A program made the translations under genes and the position numbers. The notes under the pieces are model-generated. The model saw only the letters and a program-made list of their open reading frames with translations. It made no database searches and was not told the DNA's origin. Source: Oxyruncus cristatus (taxonomy: Eukaryota; Chordata; Aves; Passeriformes; Cotingidae). Taken from it: a stretch of DNA of 64,000 bases. The first letter of the stretch is position 1. Every line of letters starts with the position of its first letter. The stretch covers positions 1,869,152 to 1,933,151 of the forward strand of contig VXAY01002317.1 of the NCBI GenBank assembly GCA_013399855.1, in the 5' to 3' direction. Of the stretch, positions 25,371 through 38,092 are shown piece by piece.

Positions 25371-27401
25371 TTTTTCAAAACTATCTTCGTAATTACCCAG
25401 TTAGTGTTTAATCTGCTTGATGTTTGCCTTCCTCTTTAATATGACCAGCTTCCTCTTTATCACCAGTTTTGGGCCAGTGGCCTCAGGATAGTTTTGTGTA
25501 TTCAATACATACGCACAGCCCCTATTATTTACATTCATATTTTAGCAGATATTGTAATCCAGGCAATGTGCCAAGGGTGGGCCATGCAGCCACCCTCACA
25601 GCACCCACACCTATTAAATGAGTATTTCTGCTACCCTACATAGCTTATCACATAGTTGAATTCTGTGAATTTTATGAATATGTGCACTTACATGGGATAC
25701 TGCATGAGCTGATAGTCTAGACTATCTCATGCAACTCTGTAGTGCAGTCATCAGAGTACATTACCACAGAAAGGATGAGAATTCCTTACTTAATATTTAT
25801 ACAAAAAATATTATTCAAAAGTGAGCAATCAAAAGGGACAGTCTGACAGAATCTTTCCACTTCCTAACAAAAAGGCTAACAATCATCCAAAAGTTCCAGA
25901 AATATTAAATAATTATTTTTTTCATATTTATGTTTTCATATTTTAATTTTTATGCTTTCAAATGGGTAATTTGTTCTTGAAAGTAGCATTATGTTTCCTA
26001 GTGTTTATGAAAGTGATATCCTCATGGATAATTGCAGTTGAATAAACCATATTCAACCTGATGGTTCATAATCATTGTTCTAACTCACTAGAGGAAAATG
26101 GAACGGTAATAGCTGTAGCTTAATTTTAAATCAAAAAATCTAGGGAGCTCTACAGATTAGTGCTTGATTCTAGCTGAAAGTTTTGAGATATTCTATTTGG
26201 AACTCAAAAGGTTGCTAAAATCTTGAGTCAGACCTGAACTTGAGGATCAAAAAGTTTGACTTCTCCTTGCTCCTATTTCCCCCCTGCTCCCTAAAACTGG
26301 GCATCCTCACTGAGCTGCTTCACAGCAGCTTCTTCTGGGACAGATTATCTGTGGATAAGGTTCATTCCAAAAGTTACTGTTTCTCTACTTTGAGGTTCTT
26401 TTCTCAAACTACTTCCTTTTTTTTTTTCCTTCTTTTAATGCCCTTCAGTCAGTCCCTTTCCTTTGCCCTTCATCTTTTCTGTTCCCTGTCTCTTTTTATC
26501 CTTTATCTGCTTCGTGTGAACTTTTTTCTGTGGAACAGAAGAACTTGCAGATTTTATTGCTTTACTAAAGGAAGTATCTTTTTTGTGTTTTCTGAAGTTT
26601 ACTTTAAGGAAGATTTTAATAATAGTAAATATCCTTTGCTGTTATATTATGTGTTTCTCCAGATGTATAAATGCAGCATAAAAATCAGTAAGCACTGTTT
26701 TTAAAATGAACTTTCTTGTGTGTATTCCTTAAGGCATCTGCTTCAAGATTTTCATCTGCACCTGACCATTAAGTTATGAGGTTTTCTGTGGTACCCAGTT
26801 TTCCTGGGATTGTTCACATTTCCTCTTGCAGAAATGCTTCAGAAGTGTAGTAGTTCTGAAAATAGTATTGGGCATTTCAAGCTTAATGTTTTATCCCAGG
26901 AGAGATGAAAAAGTCATGAACTGCTGTCTTGACAGCAAGATATTATCATGATACCAAGGTTGGAAAATAATTATTAACTGAACGCTGTTGCATCTTGCAC
27001 GTAGATTTGTTTAAAAAAATTGATTTATGTCAGTGTTGCTCATGCACGAATGCCCAGATGAAAAAACTTTCAAGTCCTAAATCCTCTTCATACTCACTTT
27101 ATTTGCTGTTGACTTTCTCCTCAGAATATTTTTTCTTTTTTACTTTTGACACTCCAGCCACTTAAATAACATTATAAATGAGTGACTACATTTTTTTTCA
27201 TTTAAATATTAATTCCAGTAATGTATGGCATATTAGGGAACACGTGGTCAGTAATTCACTACATTGAGAGCAGGGGCAGTCTGAACTTCTGAACTGGGAA
27301 GGCAGCAGAAAGGTTTTAGACCTTGCTGCTTTCGTAGCAATGGGAGGATGGAGGTAGATGGCTAGACCGTGTTGATGTTTTTACTGGAATGTCCCAGTGT
27401 C

Positions 27402-27456
27402 TGTTTCTGTGTGAAGCAGAGAATTTCTCCCTGTTTCAGTGAAGCAGAGAATTTCT
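27402..27456. repeat. Short tandem direct repeat
   Basis: Two adjacent copies of a segment of about 25-27 bp share the core GTGAAGCAGAGAATTTCT (27411-27428 and again ending at 27456), with small differences at their left ends. This looks like a local slippage duplication. Confidence 0.85.
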
Positions 27457-29780
27457 GTGTTGAACGTTTTCCAGACTGCACAGAAGCAGCGATAACAAAA
27501 TTTCAGTCAGGATGAGAGAAGTCAGTCAGGGGGAGAAATCAGAACGTATGAGTGCTGTTCTTACTCTGCTACAGACACCTTAAATAACCTTCAAAAAGCC
27601 CATGAGTTTTCCTTAGTATTTCTCCTTGCATGGTATCTAATTCACAAAGATAGTATGAGCTTTAATATATTTGTCTTTGACAACACTAAGTTCTTGAAAA
27701 CAAGGTACTGTAATAATGCAAAGTATTAATCCTTTGACATTTTTAAAAACTAATGACAGAGTATTTCTTTTTGTTGTAGCATGTGCGCAAAATTAGATTC
27801 GTAGTAATGGCTGAGCCAGTACAAAACTGATTAGATCTGAGTCAGCAAGATAAAATAAGCTTTAATTTCCTGGTTACAGCTTTTATGGGGAGGAATTAAC
27901 AGATTATTTATTGAACAATACTGCAAATAAAAACCTTTTTTTTGTTGAGTGATGAACCTATTGTATTCTGGACACATAAAAAATCTTGCTTTTTTTTTTC
28001 AGTGTAAACATAACTAAGTTTGAATAATCCATATTTGTATAGCCTGTATCTGATTAAAAATGGTCAATTTACTGGACCCTTTTCCTATCTACTATTTCAT
28101 CAGTAATTAGCTTCAAATTAAAAAAAAATACTTCTCTCTGAAAAATGCATCAGTCTTCTAGTGTCTGATAAGAGACGCATACTGAGGTTGCATATGCATA
28201 AAAATCTAATAGCCATAAACGGAATCAGTAACTGTTGTGGCAGACGGGCTGTGTGTGACATTCAGAAATTTTTGGAATTTTGTGTGAGGCAGAACAAATA
28301 TTACTCATGGGAGCAGGAAAAGTCAACTACAGTTTCGTTGCTGCATCACTGAGTATGAATGGTGGTCTGTCATCATGACTTGCATCATGCTAAGTGACTG
28401 GCCTTGCTTGCCTTAACCTAATTTTGACATAAAAATGAATTTCATCCCTGGGATACTAAAAAAGTTTATTAGGCTCTCAGCTTACTGAGAACTTTCAATG
28501 TCACTCATACATAAGGTGGGCAGTCTAATACGAAGCCTATGGGAAAACATTGTGAAAAATGTGTCTGGACCCTGGCTTGCACCAAACACCTGAGAACGTT
28601 AAAAACCCAGGAGAGATTGTGAAGCGTCAATTAAAATGGTTCCTAGATGGATAAAAGGGAAAGCACTTATGAAAATAACAATGTATGATGATGTGTTGTA
28701 TTGTTCTTGCAGCCTACACTGTATCTTAGTTGTCTCATCAAGCCTCTGAGAAGCCTAGCAATGGTAGATGGATCACTACAGACCTGACTCCATGACTGGG
28801 TTTCCATGGTTTTCGTGCCTGTCTGCCTTTGAGCATCCTGTATATTCTAGCAAACACAGAATATTTTTTTTCCTTCCTTTTCTTCTGTAGTCATCTCTTT
28901 TTCACAGAAAACATACTTCAGAGTCATTCACAAAGAAACAAATCCGTATGCTATAGAGCTGTCAGGGGTGTAGCAAAGATAGCCTCATATACTTAGTACC
29001 GTATTGTAGTCTCTTCCCAGGCTTCTCTGGACAGACAGGCCTTTACTTAAAAAAAAAAAAAAAGAAAACCAAACAAAAAGTTCCCTTTTTACATCCTCAC
29101 CTTTCATAGACTTCAGAGGAGATTGGCTTTGTCACAACATCCACAGTGATGAATCTGAATGGCTCTGTGGCTCTTAAAGCATTAGTGGTCTGTGATGAGC
29201 AGTACAAGACAGTTATGAAGAATGGATGGACGGTGATTTTGGTGAAGCTCTCTAAGCATTTGCTATATATCTCTTTTTAGTGTATCTGCTTACCCCTTTT
29301 ATCACTGATATAGACGCAGTGATGGTCTGCTTTTTCTGGAAGAGTAAATGTGTAATACCATAAATTATTCATTGCACCTGTGTATTTTAATCAGAACAGG
29401 AGACAATAAACAGCAAGAAAACAGTAATAAAGGCAATGAAACCTGTATTAGAGTCCATTCTTGTTAAGGTACTGGAAGACATAAGAGATTGGCCCAAGTT
29501 GCCCACACATATATTCTACTTCTTTTTATTAGAAATAAACATTCCCATTAAACAGTGCATGCCATTGATCCCTTGTGGAGCAACTTAAGGTTTGAGCAGA
29601 GTTGACACTTTACAAATGGGCCAGAGTTACACGAATGTTCCATGTCAGCACTAATATTTTTTTCGCATCTAAATCTTGCTGAATAAACTCATTCCTCCAG
29701 CCAAAATATTATTGTTATTCAGTTATTTAGTTTTGGCAGTAGTGAGTTACATAAATTAGGGGCTTTCTCAAATGTGAAAT

Positions 29781-29786
<6 letters not shown>

Positions 29787-29812
<26 letters not shown>
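29787..29812. repeat. (TA)13 microsatellite
   Basis: A perfect TA dinucleotide run of 26 bp, followed by an A-rich tail. Confidence 0.97.
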
Positions 29813-29817
<5 letters not shown>

Positions 29818-30289
29818 ATAACATTGATTTTTTTTTTTTAGTCTTTTTTTATCTTTTAATACCAGGCTAAAATTTAAGCATCTTAATTCAGGGATCATGT
29901 TCTGTCTCTGATCCTATGACTGTCATTGCTAATGCTTATATTAACATACTCATATCATGGTGTTATAATTAGATCATACAATAATCTCTGACACTCCTTG
30001 TTGTCTTTTATAAGGATATTAACTCCAGAATTCAAACACTGTAAAATTGAAAAAAGGAGAGAGTTTTGATACCTGAAACTTTAATAGAGCAATTATACAC
30101 AAAACTTAATGAAGAAATTAGGAGAAAAAGGACATTTTGTAGTCAAGGATAGATCCATCCTTTTTCTGATCTTGGAACACTGTCGTATCATACTGCTTTA
30201 TTAGATAAATTTATTCATAGTGTCAAACCTTGCTTCCCCAGAGTCATATCAGTAGAATGTATATAAAAGGATTTGGAAACAGAAATCAG

Positions 30290-30935
30290 TAATGTTTATA
30301 GGATGACAGGGCTATCTGGATCAGAAGGAAGCGCAGGAGATTTCCAGTCTAACCTCCTTCTCAAGTCAGGATCAACTATGGGGTTGGACTGGGCCACTCA
30401 GCTGAGCCTTGAAAATCTCAAAGAACAGAGGCAGCACGGCCTCTCTGAGCAGCCTGTTTGGGTGTTTGCCCTCATGGAGAAAGGTTTTTCCTAATATCCA
30501 GTCTGAACTTCTCTTGTTCCAGCTTATGCCCACTGTCATCCCAGCATGCAGCACTGTCTGTCCTTCCCACAAGCTCCTATGTGTGTAGGTTGCTGGTAGG
30601 TCTCCTGAAGTCACTGCTTCTCCAACTGAACAAGCACAGCTCCCTCAGCTTCTCCTCACGGCACAAGCAGCCCCCAACCATCTTGGTGTCCCTCTGCTGA
30701 ACTCACTCATCATCTTTCCTGGCAAACCAAAACTGGACACAGTACTGTAGATGTGGTCCAACACGTACGTAGCAGAGGCAGATCATCACTTCCCTTGATC
30801 TGTGCTGCTGCTGACACAGCCCAGAATGGTGCTGGCTTTCTTTGCTGGCAGTGCACACCATCAAACAGTGTCCACCAAGGCTCCTGGGACCTTTGCTGCA
30901 CAACCGCTTTCCTGCTTGCCAGGAAGTGCACTTTA
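30290..30935 (-). mobile_element. CR1 LINE 3' fragment, decayed, minus strand
   Basis: The plus strand shows the antisense of the CR1 3' region in order: CAGTCTAACCTCCTTCTCAA, GAGCAGCCTGTTTGGGTG, CTAATATCCAGTCTGAAC, then AACTGGACACAGTACTGTAG near 30730, and TGTCCACCAAGGCTCCTGGG near 30870-30890. The CR1 3' end is at the left. The octamer tail is eroded (GGATGACAGGG instead of tail repeats). Several indels separate the recognisable blocks, so this is an older copy than those at 41521 or 58585. Short frames within it have no function. Confidence 0.88.
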
Positions 30936-33900
30936 AAATAAAAATCATGAAATGAAGACATTAAATAACTTATTCTAATTTCCAAGAAAGATTTTTTGAC
31001 ATATCTTTGTTCCTTAAGTTTTCTTTGAGCAATTAAAACTCAATTACATTGATCAAATTTTGCAAAGAACTAGGGTTATGACAGAACTGAACATCATTCT
31101 GTCTGCATTTCTTAAATCAGTTGTAACTGCTAACCTATCCTCCTTCTCAGGAATATCCTCTCAAAAGGTTTAAATAATATTATTCTATTTATTCAAGTCA
31201 GCTTGATTGATACATGTTACGATTCACATTTTTTCCTGAGGTTTTATAGGAGAGGAAAATAGAATATGTAAATTGACTGTGCAGGAAGAAAAATGGTCAG
31301 AATCGTAAAGGTGAAGCAAAAATAGTATCTGCCGATAACCAGAAGTTATTCTTTTACAATTGACTTGCAAAACAGGAGCAGGATTTGTATGTTTCAATCA
31401 TACCAATAAACAAACAAATGAAAGCCTTATGCAGCATTTTATGCAGGATACTCTGGACTTTATAGCTTGGTTTTTTTGGCGTTTGTAATGAGAAAGGACA
31501 ACAGATTTGAAGAAGCCAGCATTAAACCATAAATTAATGAACTGTAATGTCTTTAAATCCCATTGTGAGCTAATGTTAGATTGTCATTGGTTAAATGCTT
31601 TCAAGGACTGATATTAATAACACTCTAAAGTGAGAGATGTCAGTTCCCTAATGGAATGGGGCTATTCAAGCAATATATTTGAAGATTGGTCAGCAAGCTA
31701 GCAAGAGCAAAGTGTATGCATGGAGGCAAGGGAAAAGGAAGATCAGAGGATCATCACTTAATCCTTCCATCTTAGATTGTCAGAGACAAGAGAATAAATC
31801 AGTTTTTCACGAGAACACTTTGTCCTGCTGGGCTTGTGTGCTGCTGCAGTTCCAGGAACAAAAGTGACAGAGGGAAGATATTTATTGCAATGCTGCTCTG
31901 AAAATGACATAAGAGAAAGTAAAAAAAAAAATCCTTCTCCCTAATTACAAAACAGAAGTTGTTAAAAATTTATCTGTGTCTTCCAATTTTATGGTAACAT
32001 TCACACCACAGGGGTTTAAATGTTTTCTTCACTCCCCATCCTTAAGAGTGGGCATCCATTTCTGCCATGTTCCACTGCAGCTGCTTAAAAAATTGAGATT
32101 GGAAATGAAGGAGAAACAAGTCTTTAAATGAAAATGCTTGGGTATTGTAGTAGGGCATGATGAAATTTAGCCAATTCCTGAAATAATAATTAGATTGATT
32201 TTTTTTTTTCTTTGAGAAATGAGACTATATTTGAAGGCATATACTACTGGGTCTTTATACTTTCAGACTATAACTTTCTTTTTTGTTCAAGGAGCTGAGA
32301 GTACATTTGTGCCAAAATTGTACTCAACAAAGTCTCTGGACTCAACAGAGATTCTGCCTCCTTTTCTGTCTTTCTGTCATTTTAATGTTCTCTTTGGCCA
32401 GAAACCATTCTCTCTGAGATAAGTCAGCTGTGATAGAAAATGAGATTGGTGTGGAGTCAGACATTGCAGTGTGCTGCATTGAAGGAGCTGCACAGTGGTA
32501 AAGCCAAGTGGAGTCTTAGGGATTGCTTGAAAGGCTTGGAGATGGTTTGTATTAATTCCCGATAGATGATGTGAGGAAGTCTGAGGTGCGAGGAAGGTTG
32601 ATATTTATATTCAGGGTACTACTGGAAGCTCTGCCTAGACTTGTTCTGCTTCTGGACATCAGAATTACTCATGTATTTACAGGGATTGGTAGTGTCTGTA
32701 CCCAGACAGCATCTTACCAGTTGCTGTCACAAAAAGGGATTTCATTTGGAAGACAGGAACTGAGAAAATGCGTCTATTTTAAAATAAGATCTGTGGAGAT
32801 TACAGGGTGGGTGATTCAGGGATAACTAAGGATGTGCAAGGATGTAATTGCTGTCTGTTAAAAACCATATTTTAAAAACAAACCAACAAACCAGACCGAA
32901 ACAAAACCATATTTTTCATAACGCAAGGTTTTCACCTTGACCAAGGAACAGACAGCAGTACAAAGATCATTAGGCCAAAGGACTGCATTTTTTCACTATT
33001 GGAAGAGATGATCAGCAGATCGTGACTGCTGGTGGGCATGTAGGGAGATTTACAGTCTGCATAAGTAAGTCAGGTGATGTAGATACATGCTTTGGAACCT
33101 GTTTTCTCTGTGTCTAGGTGCACTCCCTCCTCTAGCACACACGCTGACTCTGATGGTTTTGGTTGTGAGTTTAAGGTCACACCCTAGTATATGGGGTTGA
33201 TTGCATGGTTATTCTGCTTTTATAGTATCAACCTTACATTGTTGTCAGACTTATTTGTTCTAAAATGGAAAAAGAGAATAATCTCCTATATAGCAACAGG
33301 GATCTTTTCTAAACCAAATAATAAAATCACAATGTCCAAAAAGGTAATAACATGAATACCCTGCAGGGTCTTCCTCCTGTTAAACTTCTAAGAGAGATGG
33401 ATTTGCCTTTCAAAGTATTTTATTGGTTAAAGGTAATCACAAAAAGTAGTCCAGTCCTCACAAATTTTCAGAAGATAATATCATGACCCATAAAAGGAAT
33501 AAATTAGTCTTTACATTTATTAGTTTTTTCATGAAAGACTGTCACTTTCTGTTAGAAAGTAGCATATTTATTAGTTGTCTGAAAGCAATGGAACAGTGAA
33601 TTTTTACTTTTGGTTTAACAAAAATGACATGCTATGCTTTTGGCAAAATGTTTCTTGGGAAATCCACATTTAAAAGGAAAGGAGGAAGGTCTATTAAGAA
33701 CACAGATGGGGTATACACTGTGACTGGTGATATGGGATCACATGGGGATGTAGCTGATTCTGACAGCTTTTCTGTTTTAATGGTATTGCTGTTTGAGAAA
33801 ATCCTGGATAAGAACTACTTCAAGCTTGCACTTCTTGCACCTACCTATTCTGTGTGAAGCAAAAGTTTAATAGTTCTAGCATTCCTGGTTGTAGTTTACT

Positions 33901-36900
33901 TGGATTTTCATCATGACAGCAGAAGCTCTCAATAACACTGTGGCTTGCATCAGTGCAGAAGGTGGCATATGGCTGTCACAGACAAAAGTAAAAGAAGATA
34001 GCATGGATTAAAAGAGCTTTTTAGGCACTTTTGAGGATATTTGATGGCGCTTTAAAAAGCTTAAAAATCAGTAGTGGTCCACATACTCATTTCAAAACCG
34101 TCACTTCAGAGATGATCACAAGGGCTCGTGAGGCAAGGATTATCATCCATGTCTTCTGCCTGTGTGTGCGGTGAGGACTCCAGTCCTCTTTTAGAAAGAC
34201 AGAGCAGAAATTGTGTGGATGTCTGACTGCCAGCACAACATTGGGTCTGGTAGAGAGAACTGATTTCTACTTTTTCCTTCCCCATACGAACTATGAGAGG
34301 AGCAGAGAAGAAAGACAGTTACTGCTGTTTCCCATTGCTTCAATTCTCTTTGTGTACAGAGAGAAAAGAAAACGTGAAAAAAAATGTTGAGAGACAGTGT
34401 GCCAAACAGGAAAAGAAAGCAAAGCTGAATAGCAAGGAAGATCCAATATCAGCTGATGATGGTGAATATTGAAATATATGTCCATCCTTAAAAGACACTA
34501 TTTCTGGCAACCACCCCACACTTTACCCTTAGCAAGAGTGAGAGATCTCTTGTATTTACTGAGATTCCTCTCCTCCTGTCTACAAGAACTCTTCAAATCT
34601 GCATCTGCCCAACACTAAACTATAAATTCCATCAAATTTATATTCCATCCCCAGATCCAAATCTTCTGCATCTCTTTAGCCCTGTTATTTTTTATCAGGA
34701 TTAGTTGTAATTTTTCTCTTCTCTGGTCTTGTTTGGCAGGGTGATGCCTGTTTTCTATATCTAGTATAGATGGTGCAGATGAAAGGCTCACAGAATATCT
34801 CCCCATCACTCATTCAATGGAAGAGGTCAAGCTTGAGACAGAACTGGCCTGATCTTCTGCTCCTCTCTGCTTTCCTCCAGCCCTTGCTCCTGGGAGAACA
34901 GTGTGACTCCAAAGAGAAGCTTTCTTCCTCCATTTGCGAAGGACACTTAGTCAGAAACATATTCCTAAAGGAAAGCTGGAATTATTGGAAGGACTGGAGA
35001 GCTGCTCAGCCAACTGCAACCACGGTGGCATGACTCAAGAGCAGCATAGGCAATGCGGTAATAAGCAAGATGCTACCAACTGTTACTTCATCTGCCTTGA
35101 GAGTTTGGGAGTAAAGAAAAGAGGAAAAGAAAGGAAAGTGCAGCCAAAGACACTTAAATATCATTAGTTATGTGAATCAGGCAAGTTAAAAAGACAACCT
35201 AAATGTTATTTCCCTCCAGGGGAGTTTTGGGCATAACTAAAAGGGGGGAGCAAAGTCATAAAGAAAGATGAATTACAAATTTTTCTACAACATGAGTTTT
35301 TTTGGGTAGACAGGAAATAACCTTATACTGATGTCTTATTTTTCAAGACTGATAACTATAAATACAGAATATAGTCCTTAAAGACTAATATCTATCAAAA
35401 GGCTCATACCCGGCTTTAACATTGTAACTCTGCTGGGGGTTAATGCATGAAACAAGTAACTACGTTTATGTGGATTTTTTTTTTTTTTTTGTTACTATCC
35501 CAGACTGATTTAAGCAGTTTATTTTTAACTGTACATTACTTAAATTATTCTGGATTGTACATAAGTCATTCAAAGCTCAGAGTAGCTAGTAAAAACTGGG
35601 CTATTACTAGATATCTACTTCCCTGGTCAGGAGCCATTACAGTTGTGACTTTAAATGTTGAAAAGATTTTCCCTACAAATGTGTCTGTTAGCAATGATGA
35701 TGTTTAGCAGGGGTACAGGAGGCCAGTGCAAAGCAGCCTGCCCTGCACAGCTCTGCTCTAATGGGTGTGTGTGACTGATGAGAGCCATCAGTTCTGCTTA
35801 GTGGTTGCCCTTCAAAGGAGTTTGGTTCAGGTCAAGATGGGAGGACTGTATTTATAACTGCATGCCTCCTAATGTCCCAGATCTTCACACAGAGGTTTAA
35901 AATAAGAAGGAATTGAGTTGTGGTGGTATATGAAAGACTAAACAGAAAAGTGTGGACAGACTACTAAAGAATTTTCTTGTCCATGTGACAAAGGACAGGC
36001 AGTAGCACGTTACGAAACCAGATCTGTATTTCCTGTGTTACAGATTTCAGCTCATACCTCTTCCCATTCATTGTGTGAGAAAACAAAACTCTTATCTGAG
36101 TTACAGTGCTAAGGATGGAGATATTAACATGTGGAGACACGTCTTTCTACATGTAGCCAACTTACTATAGTAATGCCACCTGCAAAGAGAGAGGCTCACT
36201 GTAATCAAAGCTCTCGGCAGCGTGCAGAGAAGTGGCAGATGAAGAGGCGGGAAGTTGACATAAGAGCTGAGTAGCATCCAGCCAGGGGCAGTGCTGGTTT
36301 TTATGTGGAAAAAGAGCATGCACAGAGAAGTCAGTAGCTCAGAGAACGTAGACAAAGGCTGGGCCCAGTACATGGAAACATTTTTGCTTGGAACTGCCAG
36401 TACATCTGCACTGCAAAATACTCGCCCACTGAAGTAACTAAGAAAGCTGACTGTGGCTGCAGGGAATTCTGCCTAGGATTGCTTTGCTTCTCAGGAGCAT
36501 TATACAGCGTGTCCTGTGCATCTGAGCCAACTAACCTAAATAACCTTCACCTTACAGGCTCCAGTGCGCTATGGTCATATCCTGATTCACAAAGCAAAGA
36601 GGTTGAGGCTGATGAAAGTTATGATGGCCGATAAATCTGAGCATTTGTTACAGATAGTGGCTTTAGCATAATTTATGGGCACGTCCCTGGCTCTTCACAT
36701 CAAAGTAAAATGAGGGATTCAGAAACTATTTGTAATAAAAAGATCTATCTGATGTGAAATGAGGTTGTCTTAACAATGTATCATGGCACTAAAAATGTCC
36801 AAATGTTTTTGCCATCTTGAGGAGATGTGAGATTTCAAACATGTGAGAAGTGAGGTACTACGATAGGCTAGTCCAGGGGTTTTGAGGGCTTTTGTCAGCC
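30936..36900. other. Unique DNA, no gene or repeat recognised
   Basis: It contains a T16 run (35475-35490), A-rich tracts, and an AT-rich segment at 31425-31680 whose texture suggests a possible conserved non-coding element. No coding region is recognised; the longest frames are under 95 codons and have no domain resemblance. Confidence 0.55.
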
Positions 36901-37468
36901 TGTGGTGGGTTGACCTTGACTAGATGCTAGATACCCACCCAGCCACTTTATCACTCACTTTCCCAGCCATAAAGGGGAGAGAGAATAAGATGGGAAATGA
37001 CTTGTGCATTGGGATAAGCCAGATTATTAAGGCAAAAGCAAAGCAAAAGCTTGTGCTTGAAAGAGCAAAGTGGAAAATGGCAAGGTTTATTCTCTACTTC
37101 CCATCAGCAGCAATTTCCAGCCACTTTCCTGGAAGCAGGACTTCAGCACGTGTAATGGTTCCTCAGCAGGCAGCCATCGGAAACAACTAAGCCCCCCTTC
37201 CTGCTCCTTTCCTTAGCTTTTATATCTGAGCTGACACCATATGGTATGGAATATCCCTTTGGTTAGTCTGGGTCAGCTGGCCTACTTGTGTCCCCTCCCA
37301 GAATCTTGCCCTTGATTAGGGAAGGAATGTGACAGTGTTGGTGCTGTGCTCAGCAGTAGGCAAAACACCGGTGTGTCATCATCACCCTTCTCGCTGCCAA
37401 TGGAAAGCACAGCACCGTAAGGGCTGCTGCGGGGAAATGAGCTCCAGCTCAGCCAGACCCAGTAAACA
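36901..37468 (-). mobile_element. Solo LTR of an avian endogenous retrovirus
   Basis: Read on the minus strand, the element begins TGTTTACTGGG (at 37468) and ends CCACCACA (at 36901), giving the TGT...ACA termini of an LTR. It carries a TATA box (GATATAAAAG, complement of 37217-37226) and, about 130 bp downstream, an AATAAA signal (complement of 37086-37091). Segments such as GGTATGGAATATCCCTTTGG on the plus strand are familiar from abundant bird LTRs. No gag, pol or env sequence flanks it, so it is a solo LTR left by recombination. No convincing 5-bp target duplication is seen (CAGCC left, GCCCC right), perhaps through decay. Subfamily is not assigned. Confidence 0.75.
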
Positions 37469-37972
37469 GCCCCAAGCTATTCAACTCTAGATGTGCAGTT
37501 AAGGATTAAAGACTGGATGGAGATTTCTGGATTTGTCTGAATGGGAAAAGCAGCAAGTAAGAGTGTAGCCACTGCAGTTGCTGAGAAAGGGCTTTTTTTG
37601 GAGACAGCTTTTTTGATTGTATTTTAGCAGCTGGTTCGCCTGAACAGTGAACACCATTCCAGTGCAGATCTTATGAATGTGGAAAAACAAGAGCTTGGAG
37701 ACATGCATGGCAGTATTGTAGGCTACTTGCTGTTTTAGAATCACAATTTACTACCCCAGTACTGCCCATTGAACCTGCTCAAAGTTGGATTTCTCATCTT
37801 TTTTTGCAGGAAGAGAATAACCAAATCTTGAAAGATTTAAATAAAAAAATCTCTATAATCTCTATAAATCTGTATTATCTTTATAAATTAGTGAATATAC
37901 TACATGTGAAAAAAATGCCTGAATGCTGAGAATTTTAATGACCAGTGAAAGGATGTTTTACTTTGTTTCACG
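37469..37972. other. Unique DNA between LTR and CR1 tail
   Basis: About 500 bp with no recognised element. It ends in an AT-rich tract before the CR1 3' end at 37973. Confidence 0.55.
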
Positions 37973-38092
37973 TCATAGAATCATAGAATCATAGATTAGG
38001 GTTGGAAAGGACCTCTGAGATCATCAAGTCCAACCCTTGATCCACTACCACCGTGGTTACTAGACTGTGGCACTAAGTGCCACATCCATGTC
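37973..38092 (-). mobile_element. CR1 LINE 3' end, short copy, minus strand
   Basis: It starts with the CR1 octamer tail in antisense (TCATAGAATCATAGAATCAT) and continues TTGGAAAGGACCTCTGAGAT, TCATCAAGTCCAACCC and CACTAAGTGCCACATCCATG. Only about 120 bp of the 3' UTR is present, an extreme 5' truncation. The tail repeats are well preserved, suggesting a relatively young insertion. Confidence 0.92.

Larger units (their letters stand above)
21722..30289. other. Unique DNA with one GC-rich patch
   Basis: There is no gene or recognised transposon. It includes a near-perfect palindrome (22152-22172), a GC-rich patch at about 24810-25370, a short direct repeat (27402-27456), an A15 run (29049-29063) and a (TA)13 tract (29787-29812). 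Reading frames here, including a 154-codon one at 26240-26704, are composition-driven and resemble no family. Confidence 0.55.

Noticed and set aside
26240..26704. 154-codon plus-strand frame rich in F, L and S
   Set aside because: It is a translation of T/C-rich DNA with no domain, and the residue composition simply follows the base composition.
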